From the NCBI RefSeq assembly GCF_009760405.1, contig NZ_WRPP01000002.1:496001-560000 (forward strand): a DNA stretch of 64,000 bases. Direction: 5' to 3'. Both the position numbers and the translations under genes were made by a program. The stretch is from Nocardia terrae. GTDB lineage: Bacteria; Actinomycetota; Actinomycetes; Mycobacteriales; Mycobacteriaceae. Shown here piece after piece: positions 17,197 through 25,108 of this stretch (its first letter is position 1; each line of letters begins with the position of its first letter). The notes under the pieces were generated by a model, which saw only the letters and a program-made list of their open reading frames with translations, was not told where the DNA came from and did no database searches.

Positions 17197-17367
17197 TCCC
17201 CCTTCTTCGACCGCCGCAGAGCCCTCGGTTGCGATCGCAGGGCTCTTCTGTCACCACCGCAGAGCCGCTCGCCCTCGAAACTGTGACATGGCGGCCCGGA
17301 TCGTGGTCCGCGTCACCGAAACTCGCGCCGATGTCACTCGTCGCGCTCCGCACGCCTCTTCGATGGC

Positions 17368-17889
17368 ATGACGACCACACCGTCCACCCCGGACCGCGCC
17401 CTGTTCATCCGCCACGACGAAGCCGAATACCTGCCCGGCCTGGGCGTGCACCTCTATGCCGACCACGATATGACCGGCGGAAAACTCAGCGCCAACCGTG
17501 CGACCCTCCCCGCCGGAACCGACGGCCCGCCACCGCATTTCCACACCACCTCCGCCGAACTCTTCTACCTGCTCGACGGCACGCTCCGCGTCCTGGCGGG
17601 CGAGCAGATCCACACCATGCACGCCGGTGATTTCCTCCTTGTCCCACCCACGATGGTCCACGCCTGGGCGGCCGCGCCGGACGCGGCGGCCGACGTGCTG
17701 ATCGTCTTCACCCCCGGCATCGAACGCTTCGAATACTTCCGCATGGGTGAACGTCTCCGTCGCGGCGAGGGCGATCCCCTCGAAATCCTGCGCACCCAGC
17801 ACAGATTCGACAACCACTTCGTCGACAGCCCGCTATGGCATGCGTCGCTCGCCGACGCGGCAGCGGGCGAAAGGCCCTCCCGGCATTGA
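17368..17889 (+). CDS. Cupin-domain protein
   Basis: A 173-residue single cupin. Motif 1 is GPPPHFHTTSAELFYLLDG, with the metal-binding His-x-His and Glu; motif 2 is HAGDFLLVPPTMVHAW, with the third His. It could bind Fe, Mn or Ni and may be a small dioxygenase, an isomerase or a sensor. It is transcribed away from the ECF41-like sigma gene. ECF41 genes are often beside small redox or NTF2-type proteins, so control by that sigma is possible. It may be co-transcribed with the methyltransferase starting 11 bp after its stop. Confidence 0.8.
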   Translation: MTTTPSTPDRALFIRHDEAEYLPGLGVHLYADHDMTGGKLSANRATLPAGTDGPPPHFHTTSAELFYLLDGTLRVLAGEQIHTMHAGDFLLVPPTMVHAWAAAPDAAADVLIVFTPGIERFEYFRMGERLRRGEGDPLEILRTQHRFDNHFVDSPLWHASLADAAAGERPSRH

Positions 17890-17899
17890 TAATGATCAG

Positions 17900-18760
17900 G
17901 TGACCGAGCGTGCAGCGAGTCGGACAGCGATCCTGGTCTGCCAGGGCCGTGCCGTGGCGGACGGGCGATTGGGGGTCGGGCGATTCTCCGACCCGGTCGC
18001 GACATCCCTGTTGACCGAGGAGGAACGCGCGCAGGTCGAGCGCGCGCGTGCGGGCGTGGTACCCAAGGGGTTCGGCGACCGTATCGCCTACGAATTCCTC
18101 GTCGCCACGGCCGAAGTGCTCGCCGCGCGCACGATCGCGATCGACGAGGCGGTGCGCGACACCGTCAATCCGCAGCTGGTGATTCTCGGTGCCGGGCTGG
18201 ACGCCCGCGCCTGGCGCATGCCCGAATTGGCCGGTGTCTCGGCCTTCGAGGTGGATCATCCGGCCTCCCAGGCCGAGAAGCGCGAACGGCTCGGGGAACA
18301 CGCCCCCGTGGCCGACGTGCATTTCGTCCCGGTGGATTTCGGCAAGGACTCCCTCGGGGCCGCTCTCACCGCGGCGGGCCATGACGAATCAGGGCCCACC
18401 ACTTGGATCTGGGAGGGCGTCGTCAACTACCTGACGCCCGAGGAAGTCGCCGAGACCGTGACCGAGGTGGCCAAGCGCAGTGCGCCGGGCAGCCGTCTGA
18501 TCGTCACCTATCCGACTCGGGACCTGCTGTACCGCTACGGCCTGAGGGCTTTCTCGGCCTTGCTGTCGGTGGCCGCCGGCGACAGCCCGCTGGCCGGCGA
18601 GCCGCAACGCTCCAGCTGGACTCCGGCGGCCATGGCCGCCCTGCTGTCCGAACACGGCTTCACCGTCACCTCCGACCGAGACCTGTACTCGATCGCTCTG
18701 GAGGCCGGTGTCGACGGCAAGCGCCGGGCCGGTCGCGTCGTCGTCGCGCATCGCGGCTGA
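17900..18760 (+). CDS. SAM-dependent methyltransferase, LCMT/TIGR00027-type
   Basis: About 286 residues. The signature LVILGAGLDARAWRMPEL followed by FEVDHPASQAEKRERL is the SAM-binding region of the leucine-carboxyl-methyltransferase-like family that is much expanded in mycobacteria and Nocardia. Further conserved blocks are IWEGVVNYLTPEEV and SRLIVTYPTRDLL. The GTG at 17900 is chosen because it follows the cupin gene closely and starts just before the domain; the longer open frame lies inside the cupin gene. Physiological substrates of this group are mostly unknown. Confidence 0.82.
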   Translation: MTERAASRTAILVCQGRAVADGRLGVGRFSDPVATSLLTEEERAQVERARAGVVPKGFGDRIAYEFLVATAEVLAARTIAIDEAVRDTVNPQLVILGAGLDARAWRMPELAGVSAFEVDHPASQAEKRERLGEHAPVADVHFVPVDFGKDSLGAALTAAGHDESGPTTWIWEGVVNYLTPEEVAETVTEVAKRSAPGSRLIVTYPTRDLLYRYGLRAFSALLSVAAGDSPLAGEPQRSSWTPAAMAALLSEHGFTVTSDRDLYSIALEAGVDGKRRAGRVVVAHRG

Positions 18761-18796
18761 GACCCGTTGGCGCAAGCGGATGTTCCGCTCACCGGG

Positions 18797-19690
18797 ATGT
18801 CCGCCGGCGGCGAATTCGCGCATTCGATCATGTGCGACCATGTCGCCATGGCTGGTGGAACCCACATGTGGCCGGTGGTCGACCTGGCCGACCTGCTCGA
18901 CGTACTGGACCTGACCGAGGTCGGGTCCGGCCGGTTCCGCGCCCGCAATGTCACCTCGACGATCGCGACGACCCTCGGCAGCCAGACCCTGGCGCAGGCG
19001 GTCGTCGCGGCCGAACGGACGGTGCCGCGCATGGCCGTCCAGTCCGTGCACGGTGTGTTCCCGCGCGGTGGCGACGCGGCCCGGGAGGTCGACGTGGACG
19101 TGGAGGTGGTGCAGTCGGGCCGGGCGCTGGCGACGGTGCAGGTGTCTTTCCGCCAGGACGATCGCGAACACGCCCGTGTGCTCACCATGCTGAGCGCCGT
19201 GGAACCGGACTTCCTCGCACACGGCACCGTCCCGCTCGACGACGTCCCCGGTCCGGAGGACTGCCAGGAACTGCCCTGCGCGCTATTGCCCTGGGAGGTG
19301 CGAACTCTCGGCGGCGCGGACGCGCTCGCCCTCGACCTCGCCGCCCCGCCGACCCTCGACATCTGGATGCGCTGCGACAAAGCCCCCGACCAGCCCGGCC
19401 TGGCCCGCGCCCTGCTCGCCCACGGCAGCGAGGGTTTCCTCGGCCCGGTCGCCCTGCGCCCGTATCCCCAGGACGAGATCACCCGCCGCGGCGGGCGCGG
19501 GATGTCGGCGATGCTCGCCCAAACCATCACCTTCCACCGCCCGTTCACCCTGCACGACTGGCTGCTCCTGCGCTGCGAAAGTCCCTTCGCAGGCAACGGC
19601 CGAATGTTCGCCCGAATCCGGATATTCACGCGGACAGGCGAACCCGTGGCCTCCGTCGACGCGCAAGGCCTCATGCGCAGCGCGAACTGA
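18797..19690 (+). CDS. Acyl-CoA thioesterase-like protein (TesB-type double hotdog)
   Basis: About 298 residues with two hotdog domains. The first (LADLLDVLDLTEVGSGRFRA, then QTLAQAVVAAERTVPRMAVQSVHGVFPRG) matches the N-terminal TesB-type domain. The second (PPTLDIWMRCDK...MSAMLAQTITFHRPF...DWLLLRCESP) matches the C-terminal domain, including the final FTRTGEPVASVDAQGLMR. Expected to hydrolyse acyl-CoA thioesters in the cytosol. The start is uncertain: TTG 18767, ATG 18797, 18830 and 18848 are all in frame, and the homologous part begins near 18866. It follows the methyltransferase in the same direction. Confidence 0.75.
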   Translation: MSAGGEFAHSIMCDHVAMAGGTHMWPVVDLADLLDVLDLTEVGSGRFRARNVTSTIATTLGSQTLAQAVVAAERTVPRMAVQSVHGVFPRGGDAAREVDVDVEVVQSGRALATVQVSFRQDDREHARVLTMLSAVEPDFLAHGTVPLDDVPGPEDCQELPCALLPWEVRTLGGADALALDLAAPPTLDIWMRCDKAPDQPGLARALLAHGSEGFLGPVALRPYPQDEITRRGGRGMSAMLAQTITFHRPFTLHDWLLLRCESPFAGNGRMFARIRIFTRTGEPVASVDAQGLMRSAN

Positions 19691-19720
19691 TCGATCCTGC
19701 ATGGCCTCGGCCGCCGCACG

Positions 19721-20992
19721 TCAGGAAATTCTTGCGGCCGCCGCCCGCCGATTCTCGTCCTCTTCCATCGGATCGGCCGCGATCCGCGCCAGCCGCTCTC
19801 GGGCCCGCGGGATCGACAGGTCGACGCGAGAGATCGCAATCTCTCGCGTCGAGGACTCGCAATCCGTGAGGCACTCGACTGCCCTGGTGCGAGTGAATTC
19901 CGCTGAGAGACAACCCAATGCCTCCGCACAGCGGATCCTGAGATAGGAGTACACCGTGGTGTCGAAAACCGTTTCGATGATCGGGATCGCGGGGCGGTAG
20001 GTCAGCCTACGCAATGCGGCGACCAACGTGCATTGGGAATACATATAGTCGTCGCCGCCGGTGTGTGCCGCGACGAGGTGTTCGAGCAGCCGTGGCGCGT
20101 CGGACTGCTCGCCGAGATCACCGAGAAGCGACAGAGCGGTATAGCCGGGTTCGCCCTCGAGGTCGGCGTGCACTTCGGCCCAGGTTCTGGCACGCGGAGA
20201 GCGCAACTTCCAGAGCTGGTTGCGCGCCGCGATCCTGGCTGTCCAGGGAACAGTTTCATCCGCGAGCAATTCCGGCTCGACATCGAGAAGCATCGTCTCC
20301 CATGCCTCAGCCGAGAGAGTCGCGGCGGCGACTGCCGGGACGTGCCGCATCTCCCCGGCCGCGGCCAGGACGCGTTCCCGTTCCGCGGTCTCTCGTTCCG
20401 TGCGAGTACGCATCGTCGGCTCGGGGTTCGGATGTCGTTCCGCCGCGTCGAGAATCCTGTCGAGTCGCGCACTGCCCGCCCGCCATTGCGGCCACGGCGA
20501 CGCCGAGAGATCGACCCATCGGGCCTCCGAAAGCAGTTGCTCGTCATCGGCCACCTCGAGCACTTCGTGGAGCAGTCCGCGAGCTTCGACGTGCTCGGCG
20601 AACGGCAGCAGTGCGCCGAGCGCCAACGACAGATCCCGGCCGGTCCGCAGGTAATGCCGCAATTCCCCGACGCTCCCGTCGATGTCGGCCTGCGCCAGGT
20701 GTTCGAGCGTGCCCACGGCGAGCCATGCGTCGGAATCGCCGTGCGGATCGGCCGGTCGCGCATACGCTGCCCGAAACCGCTTCGGGTCCACGCTCAGTTC
20801 GGCGGCCAGGGTCGCGTACAGCCAGCTGCGGTCCTCGACCTGATGGTCCCAGCGTGGGTCGTGAACGATGCAGTCGAGTACATGCTTCGCGGCTTGTTCC
20901 CGCTGCGCCGACGCCAGGTCGTAGCAAGCCCCGCGTCCCCGCTGGATCAGCCCCGGCAATGAATCCGAGTCCGCCCACACCGGTTCCGTCAT
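19721..20992 (-). CDS. HEAT-repeat-like protein of unknown function
   Basis: A 423-residue soluble, helix-rich protein. The C-terminal third carries helical-pair motifs such as GEPGYTALSLLGDLGEQSDAPRLLEHL, TLVAALRRLTYRPAIPIIETV and RIRCAEALGCLSAE, which resemble HEAT/PBS-lyase repeats used as protein-binding scaffolds. The N-terminal two-thirds has no familiar motif. No signal peptide or membrane helix. It stands alone between a convergent thioesterase and a same-strand hydrolase. Its 3' end contains a perfect 14-bp-arm hairpin. No partner can be named. Confidence 0.6.
   Translation of the reverse strand: MTEPVWADSDSLPGLIQRGRGACYDLASAQREQAAKHVLDCIVHDPRWDHQVEDRSWLYATLAAELSVDPKRFRAAYARPADPHGDSDAWLAVGTLEHLAQADIDGSVGELRHYLRTGRDLSLALGALLPFAEHVEARGLLHEVLEVADDEQLLSEARWVDLSASPWPQWRAGSARLDRILDAAERHPNPEPTMRTRTERETAERERVLAAAGEMRHVPAVAAATLSAEAWETMLLDVEPELLADETVPWTARIAARNQLWKLRSPRARTWAEVHADLEGEPGYTALSLLGDLGEQSDAPRLLEHLVAAHTGGDDYMYSQCTLVAALRRLTYRPAIPIIETVFDTTVYSYLRIRCAEALGCLSAEFTRTRAVECLTDCESSTREIAISRVDLSIPRARERLARIAADPMEEDENRRAAAARIS
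19821..19852. repeat. Perfect hairpin within the HEAT-repeat gene
   Basis: TCGACGCGAGAGAT and its exact reverse complement ATCTCTCGCGTCGA are separated by CGCA. This 14-bp-arm, tetraloop hairpin lies inside coding sequence near the 3' end of the gene and encodes STREIAISRVD. Confidence 0.85.
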
Positions 20993-21040
20993 CGCGTCGT
21001 CGTTCCCATTCCGGCCGGAGTCACGCCGCGACCCTATGGG

Positions 21041-21841
21041 TCACGATTCCCGCGAGGCCACCGAATTTCGGAGGAAGGGCAGGACGAGGTCCAGGAACTC
21101 CTGCGGTGCCGAGGAGAACGGGAGATGGCCGGTCGGGAGGACATGGAGTTGGGAGTTGGGGATGAGAGCGTGGGCAAGTTTGCCGTAGCGGAGAGGGAGG
21201 ATGGGGTCCCGGCTGCCCCAGACGATGAGGGTCGGGGCAGTGATCTCGGGTGCTCGAGCGGTGAGGTCGTAGCCGGGGTCGTTGAAGCTGTGCCAGAGAG
21301 CAGAGTACGTGGCGCGTCCGGTGTCGGTGGCGCCGAAGCGGATCGCACGCTCGATCACGGCATCATCGTGCGGGGACATGGGTTTCGTGTAGTTCCGGAC
21401 GCTGCGGGGCAGCCAGTACCGTGCGACCGGTCCGGAGCCGTAGAGGTTGCAGTAGGCCCGGGTCAGCGGGGATTGCCGGACGAATCCGCCGGTGTTGACC
21501 AGAACCAGGCCCGCGACCCGCTCGGGATGGTCCAGGGCGAGCCGGGCTGCGGCGAACCCGCCCACCGAATTGCCCAGGAACACAGCCGAATCCAGCTCCA
21601 ACGCGGCCACGAGTTCGACCAGCGCGTCGGCGAACCCCACCGCCGTGACGTTCGGATTCGGCTCGGACGCACCGTGTCCCGGCCAATCGACCGCGATCAC
21701 CCGATGCTCGGCGGCCAGCGCCGGAACGATCGGATCGAAGTCGTGATGGTCGTGCAGATTCGCGTGCAGCAGGACCACCGCCGGACCCGCACCGGTGTCC
21801 TCGTAGGCCAGCTCCCCGGCCGTCGTGTGCATGGTGTGCAT
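21041..21841 (-). CDS. Alpha/beta hydrolase
   Basis: About 266 residues of the alpha/beta-hydrolase fold. The oxyanion motif is VVLLHANLHDHHDFDP, the nucleophile elbow is FLGNSVGGFAA (Ser), and later APTLIVWGSRDPILPL (Asp) and LHVLPTGHLPFSSAP (His) complete the triad. The ATG at 21841 is chosen because GGGAGG lies upstream at good spacing; the longer frame from GTG 21886 would place part of the operator inside the gene. Divergent from a TetR regulator, which probably represses it. Substrate unknown; hydrolase or dehalogenase-like activity possible. Confidence 0.85.
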   Translation of the reverse strand: MHTMHTTAGELAYEDTGAGPAVVLLHANLHDHHDFDPIVPALAAEHRVIAVDWPGHGASEPNPNVTAVGFADALVELVAALELDSAVFLGNSVGGFAAARLALDHPERVAGLVLVNTGGFVRQSPLTRAYCNLYGSGPVARYWLPRSVRNYTKPMSPHDDAVIERAIRFGATDTGRATYSALWHSFNDPGYDLTARAPEITAPTLIVWGSRDPILPLRYGKLAHALIPNSQLHVLPTGHLPFSSAPQEFLDLVLPFLRNSVASRES

Positions 21842-21867
21842 CCGCACTGCCCTCCCGTCGATCGAAT

Positions 21868-21925
21868 TGACCGTATGGTCACTCACTGACCATCCGGTCG
21901 GTCATGTACTCTGACCATACGATCG
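21868..21925. promoter_or_regulatory. Three TetR-type operator copies
   Basis: TGACCGTATGGTCA (21868-21881, perfect TGACC/GGTCA palindrome), TGACCATCCGGTCG (21887-21900) and TGACCATACGATCG (21912-21925) share a TGACC-N4-GGTCA plan. They fill the gap between the divergent hydrolase and tetR genes, as expected for a repressor controlling both. Confidence 0.6.
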
Positions 21926-21955
21926 GCCCGACGAGCATGCAAGGGTATGGATTCG

Positions 21956-22555
21956 ATGAATCTGCGGGAGGATTCGGCCGCGCGCACCCGCGCCGCCCTG
22001 GTCGACAGTGGTCTGCGCCTGGCCGAAACCCTGGGCCTGGCCGGCGTCAGCGTGAACGTCCTGGTCGCCGAACTCGGCGTCTCGAAGGGCACCTTCTTCC
22101 ACCACTTCGGCACCCGCGCCAACTACCTGTTGGCCCTCCATCGTGAATTCCACGACCGCCTGCAAGCCGACATCGAATCCGCCATCGCGAACCAACCCCC
22201 GGGCCGCGACCGCCTCCGCACCGGCTCCACCGCCTACCTTGACGCCTGCCTCCGCGACCGCGGCGTCAAAGCCCTCCTCCTCGAGGCCCGCGCCGACCCG
22301 TTGATCGCCGACGAAGTCACGGCCCGCAACACCTTGAACGCCGCCCTCATCGAACCCGACTTCGCAACCCTGGGCTGGCCCCACCCTTCCTCCGCTGCCC
22401 GCCTCTGGGTGGGCCTGGTCGCCGAGGCGGCCCTCCTCGAACTCCAATCCGCCCACGAACAACCCGCCGTCCGGGAAACCCTCTGGCAGTTCCTCACGGA
22501 CCGAACAAGATCGGGGAGCTCTGACGGCGGGAATCCGGATAAAACCCCACAGTGA
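21956..22555 (+). CDS. TetR-family transcriptional regulator
   Basis: A 199-residue TetR protein. The helix-turn-helix is LVAELGVSKGTFFHHFGTRANYL near residues 35-55, with the preceding helix LVDSGLRLAETLGLAGVSV. The ATG at 21956 follows AAGGG by about ten bases; ATG 21947 is only one base from it and is less likely. Divergent from the hydrolase across three operator copies. The last codons form the left arm of a long inverted repeat. Confidence 0.85.
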   Translation: MNLREDSAARTRAALVDSGLRLAETLGLAGVSVNVLVAELGVSKGTFFHHFGTRANYLLALHREFHDRLQADIESAIANQPPGRDRLRTGSTAYLDACLRDRGVKALLLEARADPLIADEVTARNTLNAALIEPDFATLGWPHPSSAARLWVGLVAEAALLELQSAHEQPAVRETLWQFLTDRTRSGSSDGGNPDKTPQ

Positions 22556-22570
22556 GAGCTCCCTGATCTT
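22507..22570. terminator. Long inverted repeat between convergent tetR and methyltransferase
   Basis: The left arm AAGATCGGGGAGCTCT (22507-22522) pairs with AGAGCTCCCTGATCTT (22555-22570) with one mismatch, and the match extends outward through CGAAC/GTTCG with one bulge. The 32-base loop holds the end of the tetR gene, so the stem begins in coding sequence and closes after the stop. Probably a shared terminator or RNA-stability element. Confidence 0.55.
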
Positions 22571-22585
22571 GGTTCGTGCGCTGGA

Positions 22586-23236
22586 TCAGAGCCGGTAGTG
22601 CGAGGCGACCGCGTCCTGGCCGGTGTAATTGGGGCCGACGTGGGCGTCCGCTCCTGCATAGCGGAAGTCCCAGTGCGGGAGCGCATTACCGGTGCGGGCG
22701 ATGCGATGGGTGCGGGGGTTGTATTCGAATCCGTTGTGGCGCAATGCGGAGGTCAGGCGTCGGCCGAGGGGTGATCCGTCGGCGGCGCGGAGTGCCGATG
22801 CGTCGAAATTCGCCGCCAGACGTCCGTCTGCTGTGAGCCAAGAGGACATACGGGCCAGGGCGGCCAGCTTGTCGCCAACGTAATGGAGGGCGTGGACGCT
22901 GGTGATGAGGTCGACGGGTTCGTCGGGTTGCCAGGTCAGGACCGAGCCGGTGACCAGCTCCACGTCATCACCGGGAGATCCGCCGAAGTAGCCGACGAGA
23001 TCCAGCCCGACGATTCGAGCCTTGCCCGACAAGGCCGGTGCCGCCTCGAAAAGCGCATGGGCACTGCCGCATCCGATATCGAGCCATCGCTGTGGCCCGG
23101 GACGGGTGAGCAACCAGTCGACCGGGTCGAAGCCGAGTTCGCGGCGATAGGCCGGTAAACGGCGGTCGCGGTTCATGGCCGAATTCGCTACTACCGCAGT
23201 CTGTTCCAGGCTGGCGTCGTCGAGTAGCTCGGTCAC
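22586..23236 (-). CDS. Class I SAM-dependent methyltransferase
   Basis: About 216 residues. SAM motif I is WLDIGCGSAHALFEAAP, preceded by DPVDWLLTRPGPQRW; IVGLDLVGYFGG and VDLITSVHALHYVGDKLAAL follow as motifs II and IV. The GTG at 23236 gives VTELLDDASLEQTAVV and is preferred over upstream in-frame codons that read into Pro/Arg-rich shadow sequence. It lies between a convergent TetR and the ctaA gene, 37 bp downstream of the latter's stop. Substrate unknown. Confidence 0.78.
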   Translation of the reverse strand: MTELLDDASLEQTAVVANSAMNRDRRLPAYRRELGFDPVDWLLTRPGPQRWLDIGCGSAHALFEAAPALSGKARIVGLDLVGYFGGSPGDDVELVTGSVLTWQPDEPVDLITSVHALHYVGDKLAALARMSSWLTADGRLAANFDASALRAADGSPLGRRLTSALRHNGFEYNPRTHRIARTGNALPHWDFRYAGADAHVGPNYTGQDAVASHYRL

Positions 23237-23273
23237 GGGACCATTGTGCCGGAGCCCGGCTCCGGCGGCCGGG

Positions 23274-24251
23274 TTACGCGGTGACCGAGTCGACCGGTGT
23301 GGGCGACGAGGCGGGCAGCGGTTCGCGGGTGCGCAACGCTCCCCACAGGGCGGCGGTGGCGGCCGTGCAGGCGGCCGCGCCACCGACGTGGAAGGCCACC
23401 AGGACGGCCGGAACGTGCGTGAAGTACTGGACGATGCCGATCGCGGCTTGGCCGAGGACCAGGGCGATGACCACGACGAGACGGGTGTAGATCGTCTTGT
23501 TCATGCCGACCGCGGCCAGGCCGCAGGCGAGACCGACCAGCAGGGCCAGGTAGGCGACCAGCAGTTCGGCGTGCAAGTGGACCAGGGTCGTGATCTCGAC
23601 CTGGAGACGTTCGACGGGCTTCGCGGCGCTCTTGTCGCCCGCGTGCGGGCCCGCGCCGGTGACCAGGGTGCCCGCGATCAGGGTCGCGGTGAGCGCCACA
23701 CCGCACAGCGCGGTCAGCAGCCGCATCGGTTTGGGCACCTGCACCGTGTCGATGCCGTCGTCGGGCTGTCCGACCTTGACCCACAGCAGCGCGGCCAGCC
23801 ACACCATCAACATGGACGCCAGCAGATGCACCGCGACCGTCCACCACAGCAGTCCGGCGCGCACGGTGATGCCGCCGATCACCGCCTGCAGCACGGTGCC
23901 GCCGGGCATGAGCCAGGCGTAGACGAGGACCTCGCGCCGCCGCCGCGCGCGGGTGACCGCGAGCACGATGGCCGCCGCCGCCAGGGTGACCACGAAAGTC
24001 AGCATGCGATTGCTGAATTCGACCACCTGGTGCAGCACCGGCACCTCGGCCACCGCGGTCGGCACGAAGCTGCCGGGGAAGCATTGCGGCCAGGTGGGGC
24101 AGCCCAGACCCGAGGCGGTGACCCGAACCACCGCACCGGTCACCGAGATTCCGGCCTGCGTCAGAACTACCAGGAAGGCGATGAGTCGCTGCACCCGCAT
24201 CGAAGGCATCGGGAACAGATCGGCAAGTCGCTGGAAGGCGCGTGACAGCAC
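23274..24251 (-). CDS. ctaA: Heme A synthase (COX15/CtaA)
   Basis: A 325-residue polytopic membrane enzyme that oxidises the C8 methyl of heme O to the formyl group of heme A for cytochrome aa3 oxidase. About eight membrane helices are visible. Conserved heme-ligand regions are LHQVVEFSNRMLTF, VAVHLLASMLMVWL and the second pair TTLVHLHAELLVAYLA and LVAFHVGGAA. The extracellular loop VTASGLGCPTWPQCFPG has the cysteine pair found in type 2 CtaA. Upstream on the same strand are the ABC and mptB genes, a linkage shared with mycobacteria. Confidence 0.92.
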   Translation of the reverse strand: MLSRAFQRLADLFPMPSMRVQRLIAFLVVLTQAGISVTGAVVRVTASGLGCPTWPQCFPGSFVPTAVAEVPVLHQVVEFSNRMLTFVVTLAAAAIVLAVTRARRRREVLVYAWLMPGGTVLQAVIGGITVRAGLLWWTVAVHLLASMLMVWLAALLWVKVGQPDDGIDTVQVPKPMRLLTALCGVALTATLIAGTLVTGAGPHAGDKSAAKPVERLQVEITTLVHLHAELLVAYLALLVGLACGLAAVGMNKTIYTRLVVVIALVLGQAAIGIVQYFTHVPAVLVAFHVGGAAACTAATAALWGALRTREPLPASSPTPVDSVTA

Positions 24252-24325
24252 GCGTCGATGGTAGCGGGGCGGTATTTCGCCCCGTCACCCGCCCTACTAC
24301 AACGTGTCGTTAAACACCGTGAGCG

Positions 24326-25108
24326 TCAATCGAATTTGAAGAAGCGGGTCGCCAGCCACCCGGCCAGCCCACCCCAGCCCGCCAGCACCGCGAGCCCGTA
24401 CCAGTCGACGCTGGTGCGCATCGCCTGCTCCAGGCACTCCGAGAGCGCCCCGGACGGAATGATCCGCGCGATCAGACTCACCGCGTGCGGCAGATCGTCG
24501 GACATGAACACCAGGCTCGCCGTCCCGAGCATGACGAACCACAGAATATTGGCCAACGCCAGCACGACCTCGGCCTTGAGCGTCCCGCCCAGCAGCAGTC
24601 CCAGCGCCGCGAAGGTAGCGGTCCCCAGCGCGATGACCACCGCGCCCAGTAGCAGCCCGGCCAGCGACGGCCGCCACCCGAGCGCGAAACCGATGGCCCC
24701 CAGCAGAACCGACTGCAGCACCACCACGATCAGCACCGCCGAGCACTTGCCCGCCACGATGCCCCATCGCGGCAACGGCGTCGCCCCGAGCCGCTTCAAC
24801 GCCCCGTAGCGCCGATCGAACCCGACCGCGATGGCCTGCCCGGTGAACGCGGTCGACATGATCGCCACCATCATCACCGCCGGCACCACCCGGTCCACCC
24901 GATGCTCGCCCAGCCCGCTCACCGGCAGCAGCGACAATCCGATCAACAGCGTGATCGGGATGAACATGGTCAGCAGCAGCTGTTCCCCGTTGCGCAGCAA
25001 CAGGATCAGCTCCATGCGCGTCTGCGCCGCCAGCATCTTGGCGCGCGTGGTCGGCTGCGGTGCGGGGGAGAAGGTGCCCGCCGCGAATCGGTTCACGGTC
25101 TCGCTCAT
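24326..25108 (-). CDS. ABC-2 type exporter, permease subunit
   Basis: A 260-residue membrane protein with about six helices, e.g. LLLTMFIPITLLIGLSLLPV, AVMMVAIMSTAFTGQAI, VLIVVVLQSVLLGAIGFALG and LLLGAVVIALGTATFAALG. The pattern fits the DrrB-like ABC-2 permease family that exports drugs or lipids. The ATG overlaps the stop of the ATPase gene by 4 bp, so they are translationally coupled partners. In mycobacteria equivalents sit beside mptB, but their substrate has not been settled; an envelope lipid or glycan precursor is a reasonable guess. Confidence 0.88.
   Translation of the reverse strand: MSETVNRFAAGTFSPAPQPTTRAKMLAAQTRMELILLLRNGEQLLLTMFIPITLLIGLSLLPVSGLGEHRVDRVVPAVMMVAIMSTAFTGQAIAVGFDRRYGALKRLGATPLPRWGIVAGKCSAVLIVVVLQSVLLGAIGFALGWRPSLAGLLLGAVVIALGTATFAALGLLLGGTLKAEVVLALANILWFVMLGTASLVFMSDDLPHAVSLIARIIPSGALSECLEQAMRTSVDWYGLAVLAGWGGLAGWLATRFFKFD

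Noticed and set aside
17270..17360. Possible ECF41-type promoter (TGTCACA ... CGTC) before the cupin gene
   Set aside because: TGTGACA with a CGTC further on is present, but one base differs and the spacing of about 22 bases does not fit what I would expect. Not claimed.
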